From CAZIFG01 sp964539135 (GTDB taxonomy: Bacteria > Margulisbacteria > Marinamargulisbacteria > GCA-2716485 > CAZIFG01), in the NCBI GenBank assembly GCA_964539135.1, contig CAZIFG010000004.1, forward strand, positions 1 to 64,000: a DNA stretch of 64,000 nt, written 5' to 3'. Position numbers and translations under genes: made by a program. This document shows, one piece after another, positions 63,694 through 64,000 of this stretch (positions within the stretch are counted from its first letter, which is position 1; each line of letters starts with the position of its first letter). The notes below the pieces were generated by a model. That model was not told where the DNA came from. It saw nothing but the letters and a program-made list of their open reading frames with translations, and did no database searches.

Positions 63694-64000
63694 ATGTTGG
63701 AATCACTATTGATTAAAAATGTAAACATGGTCTTGCCAAATGGCGTGTTTGAGGGCGACTTAAAAGTAGAAAAGGGTATTATTACAGAAATTGGCCCCTC
63801 GCTTTCAGGATCTGTCGAAAAAACAATCGATGAAAAAGGCTTGGTGCTGATGCCCGGTTGTATTGATCCCCATGTTCATTTTAGAGATCCAGGGGTTATT
63901 GAAAAAGAAGATTTATACACCGGAAGTTGTGCCGCAGCCGCAGGAGGCATTACAAGCTTTTTTGAGATGCCCAATACCAAACCCTCAACGACAAGTTGTG
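63694..64000 (+). CDS. dihydroorotase/allantoinase-type amidohydrolase, N-terminal part
   Basis: The frame opens at ATG 63694, 3 bp after lpxB, and runs off the window end (102 codons seen). LLIKNVNMVLPNGV start, PGCIDPHVHFRDPG with the two metal-binding His of the cyclic amidohydrolase superfamily, and GGITSFFEMPNTKP match dihydroorotase (PyrC type I) best; allantoinase or dihydropyrimidinase remain possible until the rest is seen. Probably pyrimidine synthesis. The start is set by its adjacency to the lpxB stop. Confidence 0.85.
   Translation, partial: MLESLLIKNVNMVLPNGVFEGDLKVEKGIITEIGPSLSGSVEKTIDEKGLVLMPGCIDPHVHFRDPGVIEKEDLYTGSCAAAAGGITSFFEMPNTKPSTTSC

Overview
The window (AT-leaning, genes on both strands) reads as the chromosome of a diderm, host-associated bacterium. 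An outer membrane is implied by LpxB, an LptA/OstA-type protein and a PlsC acyltransferase. Two lytic transglycosylases imply peptidoglycan. Isoprenoids come from the MEP pathway (Dxs, IspD, IspA). There is a sigma-54 and a type IV prepilin peptidase. Ankyrin, armadillo-like and DUF4116-like proteins, large unrecognised helical proteins, several decaying genes and IS/MITE debris suggest life in or with a eukaryote. I cannot fix the phylum from sequence alone; uncultured protist-associated diderms such as Marinamargulisbacteria, Dependentiae or chlamydia relatives are only candidates.

Layout. 1-7.1 kb is accessory: a truncated IS5-type transposase, a DoxX-like membrane protein, a 663-aa unknown, a small ankyrin protein, and a divergent pair of enzymes (PanE-like reductase, class I aminotransferase) whose N-terminal extensions look like mitochondrial presequences. 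A 144-bp MITE follows. 7.0-15.1 kb is mostly minus-strand housekeeping: pilD, Asp/Glu racemase, a GlmM-like mutase, plsC (+), then xseA-xseB-ispA-dxs. 15.2-27 kb alternates a broken ankyrin gene, a 61-aa Cys-ending peptide, alaS-ruvX, a heavily broken minus-strand gene and a 1512-aa protein with a possible inactive OTU-like module. 27-36 kb holds purM-purN-purH, slt-lptA, prs and a DUF47/PiT phosphate transport pair. 36-42 kb has an Ala/Pro/Lys repeat protein, pckA, a C-terminally short UDP-glucose pyrophosphorylase and a convergent armadillo-like protein. 42-54.6 kb holds ilvE, hisS-hisA, proS (no editing domain), a second lytic transglycosylase, rpsA, trpB-trpA-ispD, a second full MITE, a DUF4116-like protein and tsaD-rpoN. 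54.6-64 kb holds topA-panC, mutL, an ankyrin-like locus, lpxB and the start of a dihydroorotase-type gene.

Two themes cut across the map. First, many housekeeping genes (alaS, purM, slt, prs, topA, tsaD, lpxB, and less strictly xseA, dxs, hisS, mutL) have a good -10 box only 6-10 nt before the start codon and no Shine-Dalgarno, which predicts leaderless or near-leaderless mRNAs. Accessory genes mostly have ordinary Shine-Dalgarno sites. Second, the putative host-interaction genes sit singly at operon borders between conserved genes, several are decaying, and a MITE family with TGGGACTGTTG ends is scattered through the window and even supplies the C-terminus of PilD.
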